Made by a program: the position numbers and the translations under genes. Shown in pieces: positions 8,245-15,663 of a DNA stretch of 51,352 bases. The DNA lies in IMG/VR virus record IMGVR_UViG_3300047655_000009, positions 1-51,352 of that record. One strand, written 5' to 3'. This stretch comes from a virus. A model generated the notes under the pieces. That model did not search any database. It had not been told where the DNA came from and worked only from the letters and a program-made list of their open reading frames with translations. How positions within the stretch are numbered: position 1 is the first letter of the stretch; the number at the start of each line of letters is the position of its first letter.

Positions 8245-8655
8245 ATGGCTTATGATTCGGTGTATCAAGCAAAGTGGTATGAAGACCACAAGGACGATTT
8301 AAGAAAGACGAGGAAGGCGAAGTACGACACGGACGCCGAGTACAAGAAGGCCGCCAAGAAGAGGGCTGCGGATCGTCGTGCCTTACTGCGCCTGCCCAAA
8401 CCAGAAGGGTTGGACTTTACGTTTGACTCTGTTGCTGCTGAACTAGGCATCACGGTATGGAGTTTGAGAGGTTGGAGGAAGAACGAATACTACCCAGAGC
8501 CACAGAAGTTTGGCGGAAGGATGTGGTTCTCATCCAACCAGGTTGGCCTGCTGAAGGAGTTGAAAGACCTGATAGCCAAGCTGGGTGTTCGGGTTGGCCA
8601 GTCTAAGCGCGGCCTGTTGGAAGATATGTGTAACTACGTTTCGGCCAACTGGTAA
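8245..8655 (+). CDS. MerR/AlpA-like HTH protein with basic N terminus
   Basis: 136 aa. ATG 8245 is chosen over GTG 8242, with TAGGAG at 8233-8238. Residues 1-45 are a basic helical stretch (Lys/Arg/Ala). Residues about 58-100 look like a winged HTH: FDSVAAELGITVWSLRGW, then an aromatic wing and FSSNQVGLLKEL. It is probably a DNA-binding regulator or architectural protein; the target is unknown. A TGCAAT box starts 3 nt after the stop, so it is one candidate for the box-binding protein, without direct proof. Confidence 0.65.
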   Translation: MAYDSVYQAKWYEDHKDDLRKTRKAKYDTDAEYKKAAKKRAADRRALLRLPKPEGLDFTFDSVAAELGITVWSLRGWRKNEYYPEPQKFGGRMWFSSNQVGLLKELKDLIAKLGVRVGQSKRGLLEDMCNYVSANW

Positions 8656-8657
8656 GG

Positions 8658-8671
8658 TGCAATTGATTGCA
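8658..8671. repeat. TGCAAT box 4 (TG core, exact)
   Basis: TGCAATTGATTGCA in the 37-nt gap between 8655 and 8693, before the AAGGAGG ribosome site. Confidence 0.9.
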
Positions 8672-8692
8672 ACGTAGCTCAAGGAGGAGCAA

Positions 8693-9097
8693 ATGGCGCT
8701 GATTATGAATTTGTGTCCGGTGATTCCGGCAAAGCCTGAGAAGCCTTTGGCTGGGCCTGACTACTCGGAGCATTTGGGCAAGCCCAAGACTGTCATGGCG
8801 AAACCTGTGGTTGGCTTGGTTACTGTCGAGAAGAAAAAGAAGGGTGAGGTTACTGACCAAGTGCCCACCGAAACCGTTGTTGAGCATCCTGGCTTGATGT
8901 TTGGGAATAACCCTCTTATGGAGATAGTTGTTGAGGGTGGCCGCACCATGAACCTTGGAAACTACGAGAGTGCCAAGGTTGGCATAACGATCAAGGTGCC
9001 TTGTGACCCAGACCAGCTTCAGCAGGCATACGAATTTGCTACAGACTGGATTTCTAAGAAGCTGGAAGAAGCCCTGAAAGATGCCAAAGGAGAATGA
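8693..9097 (+). CDS. Unknown protein preceding the recombinase
   Basis: 134 aa, with AAGGAGG at 8681-8687. The N-terminal half is proline/lysine rich. The C-terminal 60 residues form a compact domain (MNLGNYESAKVGITIKVPCD, then a helical end) that resembles a short domain I recall from small phage recombination-region proteins. The name and function of that domain are not known to me. The stop lies just before the recombinase start, so translation is probably coupled. Confidence 0.7.
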   Translation: MALIMNLCPVIPAKPEKPLAGPDYSEHLGKPKTVMAKPVVGLVTVEKKKKGEVTDQVPTETVVEHPGLMFGNNPLMEIVVEGGRTMNLGNYESAKVGITIKVPCDPDQLQQAYEFATDWISKKLEEALKDAKGE

Positions 9098-9098
9098 A

Positions 9099-10433
9099 GT
9101 GGCTCTGACGTTAAGTAAGACTGAAGCTACGCCTGTTGTGCAGACGTACATTGAGGCGAGTGCCCCAGCTACTAAGAAACCTGTTACTAAGAAGGTGCAG
9201 GCTGGCTCCAAGCAGGAGTCGAAGGTTAAGTTGAATGGTACTGCCGCCGACATTCTTACAGCTATCCGTAAGACCAAAGGCGACAAGGTTGTTGTTATGG
9301 GGAATGAGGCAGTTGCTGTTGCCAGAATTCCCACAGGTATCTTTGAGCTTGATTTCTACCTTGGTGGCGGCTTTCCTTGCGGAAGGTACACGATAATCTA
9401 TGGACCGGAGTCAAGCAACAAGACGAATATCGCTCTGTTGGCTGTAGCAGAAGCCCAGAGACGGCCAGCGCCGAACAACCTGGGCGTGTGGGTGGATGTC
9501 GAGCAGGTGTGGGACAAGGATATGGCTGCCTGGGCTGAAAAGCTGGGAGTTAACACCGCCAACCTGATGGTTGTAAAGCCAGCCTATGGCGAGGAAGCCG
9601 TAGACATGGTGGATGCCCTGATGCGTGCCGAAGATGTGGCGATCCTGGTGGTTGATTCACTAGCCCCAATGATTGCCGTGAAAGAGATCGAGCAATCTGC
9701 CGAGAACTTTGATGTGGGCACAAGTGCTCTGATGATTAAGCGCATGGCGAACAAAGTTGCCTGTGCTTTTGGTGAAGAACGGCGCAGAGACCACTACCCG
9801 TGCGTGATCTTCATCAACCAGATAAGGTTCAAGATTGGTGTTCTGTTTGGGAACCCTGAAACGATGCCTGGTGGCGAGGCCGTGAAGTTTCTGGCTAGTA
9901 TGCGGCTACGGACATCTGCAAGCAACAAGGTGGTGACAGCAATCAATCCTGACGTGCATTCGTTCAAGGAAACGCACATCATCTTGAAGAAGGCCAAAGT
10001 GCCGGTACTCTCAAATGACTTCAAGTTTGATCTATGCGTGTATGACCATGACAAACTGAAGTGTGGCGAGTCTGCAAGTTGGAACATGGTGATGGGTTAC
10101 CTGCAACAGCTTGGCAGTATGGTGAAAGTTCCGAAAGGCTATCAGATAGCTGGCGAGATGGTGCAACCAATTGCAGTCAAGGGTCAGCCACAAGAAAAGC
10201 CCTACCCCCAGACTTGGAAGACCCAGGCTGATATTGCTGACCAGTATTACAGTGACAGGCCGTTTCGTATGAGGATGCAGAAGCTGGTTATTGATGCCTT
10301 CTCAGACAAGACGTTCTATGTTGATGAGCCCACTGTTGGCCCGCAAGACATAGTGCCTGGTATCAAGGTTGACATGGAGACTGGCGAGATACTTGAGGAG
10401 AATGAAGATGGCGGAAGTACAGGGACAGCGTAA
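9099..10433 (+). CDS. RecA/UvsX-like recombinase
   Basis: 444 aa from GTG 9099, with AAAGGAG at 9086-9092; the upstream in-frame ATG at 9081 overlaps that ribosome site. RecA core: LDFYLGGGFPCGRYTIIYGPESS, Walker A GPESSNKTN (about 102-110), then VDVEQVWD (catalytic Glu), Walker B ILVVDSLAPM and INQIRFKIGVLFGNPETMPGG as L2. The Walker A glycine before Lys is Asn; T4 UvsX also deviates at this place. An N-terminal 40-residue Lys/Thr-rich extension precedes the core. It should form filaments on ssDNA for recombination-dependent replication. A one-mismatch TGCAAT box lies at 10162-10175. Confidence 0.9.
   Translation: MALTLSKTEATPVVQTYIEASAPATKKPVTKKVQAGSKQESKVKLNGTAADILTAIRKTKGDKVVVMGNEAVAVARIPTGIFELDFYLGGGFPCGRYTIIYGPESSNKTNIALLAVAEAQRRPAPNNLGVWVDVEQVWDKDMAAWAEKLGVNTANLMVVKPAYGEEAVDMVDALMRAEDVAILVVDSLAPMIAVKEIEQSAENFDVGTSALMIKRMANKVACAFGEERRRDHYPCVIFINQIRFKIGVLFGNPETMPGGEAVKFLASMRLRTSASNKVVTAINPDVHSFKETHIILKKAKVPVLSNDFKFDLCVYDHDKLKCGESASWNMVMGYLQQLGSMVKVPKGYQIAGEMVQPIAVKGQPQEKPYPQTWKTQADIADQYYSDRPFRMRMQKLVIDAFSDKTFYVDEPTVGPQDIVPGIKVDMETGEILEENEDGGSTGTA
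10162..10175. repeat. TGCAAT box 5 (one mismatch)
   Basis: TGCAACCAATTGCA within the recombinase gene; position 6 is C instead of T. Confidence 0.6.
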
Positions 10434-10797
10434 CCCGTTTCTCAAGCGTGCATCACAGGCACCCGCCAACGGCCACGGTAGGCTCTCAGAGCGACGAGTG
10501 GCTACCAAGGTAGGTGCTAGGCTCACCCCGAACAGTGGGGCGCTTGTAGGGGCAAAGAGTGACGCTGTATGCGGCTCCTACAGGATGGAGATGAAGTCCA
10601 CGAACAAGACTACACTGGCTATTGAACTTGCTTGGCTGGCCAAGATCACTAGAGAGGCAAGGCAACAAGGACAGACGCCAGCCTTGTTGTTCTCTTTCGT
10701 GAATGCAGAAGGCAAACCAGCCATGGACATGAATGCTGACTGGGTGGCAATTCCACTTTGGAAGTTCAACGAATTGAAGGGGTTGGAAAATGACTGA
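10408..10797 (+). CDS. PD-(D/E)XK nuclease, Holliday-junction-resolvase-like
   Basis: 129 aa from ATG 10408 (GAGGAG at 10395-10400), overlapping the recombinase gene by 26 nt. The core reads GARLTPNSGALVGAKSD, then MEMKST: D52, E61 and K63 fit the PD-(D/E)XK metal site, with a preceding Ser-Gly-Ala as in archaeal Hjc and related phage resolvases. The end (ADWVAIPLWKF) also suits this group. With the RuvC-like protein at 11986 it gives two putative junction resolvases in one module. Confidence 0.7.
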   Translation: MAEVQGQRNPFLKRASQAPANGHGRLSERRVATKVGARLTPNSGALVGAKSDAVCGSYRMEMKSTNKTTLAIELAWLAKITREARQQGQTPALLFSFVNAEGKPAMDMNADWVAIPLWKFNELKGLEND

Positions 10798-10861
10798 GGT
10801 TAAGCTGTACGGGCAACAGAACAGCAAAGAAATAGGCGAAATAACCGACTACTTATGCTAA
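10790..10861 (+). CDS. Tiny ORF between nuclease and HTH peptide
   Basis: 23 aa (MTEVKLYGQQNSKEIGEITD...), overlapping both neighbours by a few nucleotides. It may be a leader peptide for the HTH ORF or a relic of a longer protein. Coding status is uncertain. Confidence 0.35.
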   Translation: MTEVKLYGQQNSKEIGEITDYLC

Positions 10862-10989
10862 ACGGTGTTATTAAGAGTTTGGCAGAGTGGTCCGAGTTTA
10901 CTGGCTTGAAAAGAACCACCATTAGCCAAAGAATTGATGCTTATGGTTGGTCCGTGGAAAAAGCACTTAGCACACAGTGCGGAGGGTAG
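10855..10989 (+). CDS. Stand-alone HTH peptide of the homing-endonuclease type
   Basis: 44 aa. KSLAEWSEFTGLKRTTISQR followed by YGWSVEKALST matches the small HTH that usually sits at the C terminus of phage HNH or AP2 homing endonucleases (TLxEWSxxTGxxxxTIxxR, then GWSxEKAL). No nuclease domain is attached, so it could be a remnant of an eroded homing gene or a free DNA-binding peptide. It overlaps the tiny ORF before it. Confidence 0.6.
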   Translation: MLNGVIKSLAEWSEFTGLKRTTISQRIDAYGWSVEKALSTQCGG

Positions 10990-10993
10990 ATTT

Positions 10994-11890
10994 TTGGCAG
11001 AGGGTTGGCTAAAAGCAGCAGTAAAGCACTTGAACAAGCCGAACGAATCGATCATCACGGTTCTGAAGAAGAACCTGGAAGGTTACAAGGTTGGTCGGCC
11101 CAGAACAGTGCTACATGCATCTGATGTGACGAAAGACGGCTTCTGCCCCAGGCTAGAAGCCTTTCTTGATTTAGAGGAGAAGCCCTTAAGTCCCGGCATG
11201 TACACTCCAGCAGCTTTACAGGCCACCTTTGATGTTGGAAGTGCCCTAGAAAGGCTTATAGTAGAGGAGTGGGGTGGCGAGTCCATCATTGGTAACTGGA
11301 GATGTCGCATTTGTGGCAAGTCAGCTACCATGTGCTCCAAGCCCGGTTTGCAGAACGGCACCCATCTTCATGACTGGGAGTACATGCAGTGGCCAGCGGT
11401 GTCCAATGAGTACGGAATCTCAGGTAGCGTAGACAGTTTGTGGGCTTTAGGTACGCCATTGTGGATGATGGCCGAACTGAAGATCATGGCTCCTGATGAG
11501 TTTGCCAGCATTGTAGCCCCGCTATCAGAGCACAGGATAAGAACGAACCTGTACATGAAGATCATTGGTGACTCTGACTCGCCCTATAAGGACAGGGTGA
11601 ACCTGCATGAAGCCAGGGTGATGTATACCAGTCGAGCCTATGGCAAGAAAAATGATGTACACGGTGGCGAGATACTGCCTTGGAAAGAATTTGTAGTAGA
11701 AAGAAATGACAAGGATTTGGTGCAGATTCTTGATAGGGCGAAGCAGTTGAAAGTGTTTCGACAAGAACAGAAGATGCCTGCGGGCATTTGTGCAACTGCT
11801 CTCGATAAGAGAGCTAAGAAATGTGACCAATGCCAGCTTTGTTTTAGTGGCAAGCACCCTGCACAGCAACCGGATTTGTTAAGTTTTTGA
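10994..11890 (+). CDS. Cas4/RecB-like PD-(D/E)XK exonuclease with Cys cluster
   Basis: 298 aa from TTG 10994 (GGAGGG at 10981-10986); the longer frame to 10934 overlaps the HTH ORF. HASDVTKDGFCPR with C51 is the typical Cas4/AddB N-terminal part. The nuclease core is SGSVD (D147) and AELK (E161, K163). C-terminal Cys 266, 277, 280 and 283 could complete a 4Fe-4S cluster with C51. An extra CRICGKSATMC knuckle (about 104-114) is inserted before the active site. Likely a 5'-3' or end-processing exonuclease supplying the recombinase with ssDNA. No CRISPR array is present. Confidence 0.75.
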   Translation: MAEGWLKAAVKHLNKPNESIITVLKKNLEGYKVGRPRTVLHASDVTKDGFCPRLEAFLDLEEKPLSPGMYTPAALQATFDVGSALERLIVEEWGGESIIGNWRCRICGKSATMCSKPGLQNGTHLHDWEYMQWPAVSNEYGISGSVDSLWALGTPLWMMAELKIMAPDEFASIVAPLSEHRIRTNLYMKIIGDSDSPYKDRVNLHEARVMYTSRAYGKKNDVHGGEILPWKEFVVERNDKDLVQILDRAKQLKVFRQEQKMPAGICATALDKRAKKCDQCQLCFSGKHPAQQPDLLSF

Positions 11891-11900
11891 AGTCTAAAAC

Positions 11901-11930
11901 TTGACAACAAGTTTATACAGGGAGCATAGT
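11901..11930 (+). promoter_or_regulatory. Promoter for the RuvC-like gene
   Basis: TTGACA (11901-11906), 18-bp spacer, CATAGT (11925-11930). Downstream TATACATACGGTT shares elements with the putative operators at 14251 and 34617. Confidence 0.6.
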
Positions 11931-11961
11931 ATACATACGGTTACACCTGGTAAGGGTTTGG

Positions 11962-11975
11962 TGCAATCAATTGCA
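11962..11975. repeat. TGCAAT box 6 (CA core, exact)
   Basis: TGCAATCAATTGCA in the leader, ending 10 nt before the GTG start of the RuvC-like gene and touching its ribosome site. Confidence 0.9.
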
Positions 11976-11985
11976 AGGGAGTGCA

Positions 11986-12462
11986 GTGAAAGTTCTCGGT
12001 TTAGACATCTCGACCTACGTTGGAATGGCCCTGGTTGGTGAAGGCGAAGACCGTGGGAAGTGCATTCACTTTGCAGGCTTGAAAGGGTTCAAGAGGCTGG
12101 CTGCTATTAAGAGCCAGCTAGAAATGGTCCTTGATGTTTGGGCACCTGATTATGCCGTAATTGAAGGGTTTGGCTTCAAGAACAAGTTCACTCTGGTAAC
12201 CCTGGTAGAAGTAGGGACGATTGTAAGAGATGTACTGCATCGGCGTGGAATCCCATGGTATGAAGTCCCTCCCACGACGTTGAAGATGTGGACGACAGGC
12301 AAAGGCAATGCCAAGAAACCTGACATGGCTGCTGCCGCAAAGAAACGGTGGGGCTATGAAAGTCCTTCGGATGACATTGTAGACGCCTTCAGCTTGGGAA
12401 AGATGGGTGAAGGTGGTTTGCAGAGTCTCTTGGCTGTCAAAGGGGTTTTGTTAGGTATTTGA
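11986..12462 (+). CDS. RuvC-like Holliday junction resolvase
   Basis: 158 aa from GTG 11986, preceded by AAGGGAG; the in-frame TTG at 11971 lies inside a TGCAAT box and is rejected. RNase H-fold residues are in place: D7 in LGLDIS, E60 in AVIEGFGF, and the C-terminal SDDIVDAF with D129/D130 and D133. The TTLK and GNAKK segments also resemble RuvC. Expected role: cutting Holliday junctions before packaging. It has its own promoter. Confidence 0.82.
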   Translation: MKVLGLDISTYVGMALVGEGEDRGKCIHFAGLKGFKRLAAIKSQLEMVLDVWAPDYAVIEGFGFKNKFTLVTLVEVGTIVRDVLHRRGIPWYEVPPTTLKMWTTGKGNAKKPDMAAAAKKRWGYESPSDDIVDAFSLGKMGEGGLQSLLAVKGVLLGI

Positions 12463-12486
12463 ATAAAGTGCCAAAGGAGTAGCACA

Positions 12487-13227
12487 ATGAAATTTGGAAC
12501 GTACCGCAACGTCGCAATGAAGTCGGTCAATGTTCGCGCTGCCAAAAACGGGCTGCGTCTCTTGGCCAAGAGCACGCCATCTACTGTTGAGTGCAAGGCC
12601 ATTGTTGGCCTGAATCTCGGCCTGGGTCTACTTGTGCGTGTGACTACTCCCTACCTGTTGGGAGACCAACTCAGCAATGATGTTCGGGCGCAGTCCTTGG
12701 ATGCCCTAGCTGACGTAGGCTACAATCTTGTGCTGTTGGCCCGCACCCTGAAAGTGAAGCTGCCAACCTCCACGAAGAAGGTCAAGTTGGTGGGTACTGT
12801 GTCCCTCGGTATCCTCACTTTGGCAGGCATGGCCTACAGGCTGCTGGACTATGTGGACGGGGTGTTTATTGGACCGGCCATGAAATCCGTGGAGAAGGAA
12901 ATCGTCCTGCCAAACGAGGGCGGCAAGAAAGAACTGCGCGTGGTGTCTGTTGTTGACCGCGAGCAGGAGAATGCCGATGAAAAGGAGCGCCAGGAGCAGG
13001 TCAAGGCCATGTTCACTCCGATCATCGACCAGTATTGGAAGCTGGTCTACAGTCTGACTGGCCAGACCCCAGAGGCTGCTTTCACCATCAGCGAGACAGC
13101 TCTTCGCATGAAGTCCCCTGAACTCTTCGAGCACATCGACGAGGGCGAGGCTGACACCGAAGATGCGGGCGAGGAAGAGGCAGAAGTGAAGCCGCAAGGA
13201 GAGCACGAGCAGTTGGCTGCCGAATAA
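12487..13227 (+). CDS. Unknown protein with acidic C-terminal tail
   Basis: 246 aa, with AAAGGAG before the ATG. Residues about 35-135 are helical with two moderately hydrophobic stretches (AIVGLNLGLGLLV and LVGTVSLGILTLAGMAY) that could touch a membrane but are not clear transmembrane helices. The last 40 residues are very acidic (Glu/Asp/Ala). Codon choice is more G+C-rich than most of the window. No family recognised. Confidence 0.8.
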   Translation: MKFGTYRNVAMKSVNVRAAKNGLRLLAKSTPSTVECKAIVGLNLGLGLLVRVTTPYLLGDQLSNDVRAQSLDALADVGYNLVLLARTLKVKLPTSTKKVKLVGTVSLGILTLAGMAYRLLDYVDGVFIGPAMKSVEKEIVLPNEGGKKELRVVSVVDREQENADEKERQEQVKAMFTPIIDQYWKLVYSLTGQTPEAAFTISETALRMKSPELFEHIDEGEADTEDAGEEEAEVKPQGEHEQLAAE

Positions 13228-13233
13228 AAAACG

Positions 13234-13247
13234 TGCAACTGATTGCA
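13234..13247. repeat. TGCAAT box 7 (one mismatch, promoter-linked)
   Basis: TGCAACTGATTGCA, ending 6 bp before the -35 at 13254. Confidence 0.7.
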
Positions 13248-13253
13248 AAACCA

Positions 13254-13281
13254 TTGACAAACCGCGTTCTTGTGCTACACT
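13254..13281 (+). promoter_or_regulatory. Promoter of the shared phage family
   Basis: TTGACA (13254-13259), 16-bp spacer ending TGTGC, TACACT (13276-13281). The leader ends ACTCAATTGGAGTGAG before the ATG at 13329. A variant TGCAAT box lies just upstream. Confidence 0.8.
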
Positions 13282-13328
13282 ATAAAAGTAATCACTAGAA
13301 CAGGTTTCAAACTCAATTGGAGTGAGCT

Positions 13329-14165
13329 ATGGAAGATACACAAGTAGTAACGGCTACCGACCAAGCCAATGAAGCAGGCGGTACGGTAGTTGAGGCGGTT
13401 GCGCAGACGCAGCAGACGGTTGCCGTCGGCAAGACCAAGAACGCGAAGACGGGAAACCTGATTCTCGACATTGCGCACGAGGTCGAAGGACTCTCCAAGA
13501 CCAAGGCGCTCAACAAGGCATCAGAATTGGCCGAAGACATTGAAGTGAACTACTTCATGCTCGGCGGCGTCCTGCAACTCATCAATGACAACTCGTGGTT
13601 CGAGGGCTTCCCCGACTTCGACAGCTTCGTGTTCGAGAAGTATGGCTTCCAAGGCCGCAAGGCGCGGTATCTGATTGCCATCTACGACTCGCTTGTGAAG
13701 AAGCAGATTCCGTGGGAAAAGGTCAGTCATCTGGGCTGGACGAAGCTCAAGGACTTGGCCCCGGTTCTTACCCTGGAGAACGTGGACGAGTGGGTTGCCA
13801 AGGCCACGCCTGTTACAGTGGCTGAACTGCAAGCAATGCTCAAGGCGAGCGCAACGGGCACCGAGACACCGGCCAAAACCAAGGCTGATCTGGTGACCAT
13901 CAAGTTCCCCCTGAAAACCGATCAGGCCGAGATCGTTCAGCAAGCTCTGGCGAAAGCCAAGGGTGAACTGAAAACGGAATTCGATACTGTTGCATTGGAG
14001 AACATCTGCGCAGGATACCTGGGCGGCACCACAACGGCGAAGGTGTATGACGTGGACACGATTATCCAGAACACCGGATTTGACACGATCATGACGCGCA
14101 TCTCGGAACTCTACCCGGAGTACGACATCGCGGTTGCACCGGCCAAGGCACCAACAGTCCAGTAA
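13329..14165 (+). CDS. Putative DNA-binding protein of the ParB/plasmid-associated HTH type
   Basis: 278 aa. After an Ala/Thr/Gln-rich N terminus comes a helical domain (about 60-165) with NYFMLGGVLQLIND, FDSFVFEKYGFQGRKARYLI and LGWTKLKDLAPVLTLENVDEWV. That arrangement resembles HTH domains in phage and plasmid proteins of the partition/regulator class. A second, unknown domain fills the C terminus. It has a strong promoter with a TGCAAT box, so it may bind and control itself; this is inference. Codon use is G+C-rich like the 12487 gene. Confidence 0.55.
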   Translation: MEDTQVVTATDQANEAGGTVVEAVAQTQQTVAVGKTKNAKTGNLILDIAHEVEGLSKTKALNKASELAEDIEVNYFMLGGVLQLINDNSWFEGFPDFDSFVFEKYGFQGRKARYLIAIYDSLVKKQIPWEKVSHLGWTKLKDLAPVLTLENVDEWVAKATPVTVAELQAMLKASATGTETPAKTKADLVTIKFPLKTDQAEIVQQALAKAKGELKTEFDTVALENICAGYLGGTTTAKVYDVDTIIQNTGFDTIMTRISELYPEYDIAVAPAKAPTVQ

Positions 14166-14447
14166 AGCGATTTACCGGATGGCGGTAGGTGACTGGGGCA
14201 GGTAACTCCTGCCCCTACACTTTAGGCTTGACAAACGGTTACTTTGCGGTGTATGTTTTATACATACCCCCAGCACGTAGATGTGTTCCAGTCTGCAATT
14301 TTTGTACTACGCAAAGAGGTTGTTTACCAGACAGCAAAGGTAGGCTGCTGATCGGATGTAAAGGCAAAGATAAGTGACTAGCCCTCCCCTAAAAAGCCCT
14401 TATGTTTGCTCCAGTTGTACAAGTAACCCAACCTGGAGAAACAGGTA
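14166..14447. promoter_or_regulatory. Intergenic region: terminator-like hairpin, promoter, palindrome
   Basis: GGGGCAGG (14195-14202) pairs with CCTGCCCC (14208-14215) around a 5-nt loop, but no T-run follows. A promoter-like pair TTGACA (14228-14233) and TATGTT (14252-14257, 18-bp spacer) comes next. GTATG...CATAC (14251-14267) overlaps the -10 and could be an operator. The rest is a 190-nt leader. A cysteine-containing ORF spans 14189-14377 but runs through the hairpin and has no ribosome site, so I do not call it. Confidence 0.5.
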
Positions 14448-15512
14448 ATGATTGCAACAAACTCCCTCGCTCGTAAGGAGAGGCTGGCATCGATCCTAGA
14501 TGCCGTAGCGTTAGTAGCTAAGTCTGGTAAGTACACAGAAGGTGCAGCTACTTTCAAACTCGAATCTGGCATGTCACACCTGATGCATGGCCAGCCAGCA
14601 ATAAGCGTCAACAGTCGGGGATCAGCTTTATTCGCTACTTATGATTTCTACTTCAGACGTGGTATCAGAAAAGTTGCCATCCAGAACAACAGCTTCGTAG
14701 CTGTTGGTGCAATGGCAGTACAAGCAGAGATGGAAGTCTATCTGGTAGACTCATCAGAAAAATGCCCAGCCATGGGCGTTGACGCATTACGCAAAGTCCT
14801 CAGTGACCATCCCGACATACAGCTAGTGGTAATCCAGCACGTAGGCGGCTGGCTTGCCAAAGACTATTACAAGATTCTCGATCTCTGCTCAGAGAAGGGT
14901 GTCTTAGTGATAGAGGACTGCGCCACAATGTTGGGTCACCCTGCCATAGGTAAAGACTACCTGCCCAGCGTAGGTACAGACGCAGCCATCTGGAGCTTTC
15001 AGCAAACCTCTTCACTCCCTGTAGGAGGCGGCGCGGTAATAACCACTATGAATCTGGAGTTGAGGAATCACCTGCGCTTGTTCCGTTCCTTTGGCAAACA
15101 CTGTACAGCAGTACAAGTAATGTATGGTGAGGGCCTAGACTTAAGGATGTCAGAATGGGAAGCAGCCATAGCCTGTGTACAGTTGGATAGTATTCAAAAC
15201 ATCATAGAGGCTCGCAAGCGAGATTTCGCAATGCTTGAGTCCATAGCGCCATGTCTCCTAGAGGGTGAAACATCCTACCAATGCTACCCTGTACACCAAG
15301 AAGACACGGCCTCCAGAAAAACTGCTCCCTCCTGCTACAGTCTACAAGAACAGTTGATTTCGACATTGTTAGCTAGTCGCTTTGTGGCTGGCAATTTGGA
15401 ACACAGCTATGCTTGGAGTCAGGCCCATAAGTGCCTTCCAATTGGCGAGGGCTTGTATGACGACACACCGAGAGAGGAAGTCTTCAAGGTGTTACATAGA
15501 GCGTCAAGTTAG
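14448..15512 (+). CDS. DegT/DnrJ/EryC1-like protein lacking the PLP lysine
   Basis: 354 aa. The fold of sugar aminotransferases is recognisable: an N-terminal SVNSRGSALFATY segment, VLVIEDCATMLG with the pyridine-binding Asp157, and IWSFQQTSSLPVGGGAVI. In active enzymes this last segment reads SF..K...TGEGG; here the lysine position is Ser188 and GEGG is altered to GGGA, so PLP Schiff-base chemistry is unlikely. Codons (gta, cta, aga) differ from the neighbours, hinting at separate acquisition. It may be a regulatory or sugar-binding paralogue of the 37127 protein. It ends before an inverted repeat. Confidence 0.7.
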   Translation: MIATNSLARKERLASILDAVALVAKSGKYTEGAATFKLESGMSHLMHGQPAISVNSRGSALFATYDFYFRRGIRKVAIQNNSFVAVGAMAVQAEMEVYLVDSSEKCPAMGVDALRKVLSDHPDIQLVVIQHVGGWLAKDYYKILDLCSEKGVLVIEDCATMLGHPAIGKDYLPSVGTDAAIWSFQQTSSLPVGGGAVITTMNLELRNHLRLFRSFGKHCTAVQVMYGEGLDLRMSEWEAAIACVQLDSIQNIIEARKRDFAMLESIAPCLLEGETSYQCYPVHQEDTASRKTAPSCYSLQEQLISTLLASRFVAGNLEHSYAWSQAHKCLPIGEGLYDDTPREEVFKVLHRASS

Positions 15513-15548
15513 ATATAAAAGCAGCCAAAAATGCATATTCGACAGAAA

Positions 15549-15611
15549 CCTGGGTCTTGAAAAGTAGACAATTTGAGTAGTTTGTAAAGACCAAGACCCA
15601 GGCGTTGTTTT
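15549..15611 (+). terminator. Long-loop inverted repeat, terminator-like
   Basis: CCTGGGTCTTG (15549-15559) pairs perfectly with CAAGACCCAGG (15592-15602) across a 32-nt loop, followed by CGTTGTTTT. It could terminate the 14448 gene. The large loop is unusual, so a structured RNA or protein site is possible. Confidence 0.5.
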
Positions 15612-15663
15612 AGTGTATTCTGTCGCACTCTGGCAAAACACCACACAAGTAGAAGGAGTCATT

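Noticed and set aside
10870-10930. tRNA-Ser-like stretch (GGCAGAGTGGTCCGAG)
   Set aside because: No acceptor stem or anticodon arm can be formed, and the sequence codes for the HTH peptide.
14189-14377. Cys-containing ORF in the gap before 14448
   Set aside because: It runs through a strong hairpin and a promoter, with no ribosome site; it is kept only as part of the intergenic description.
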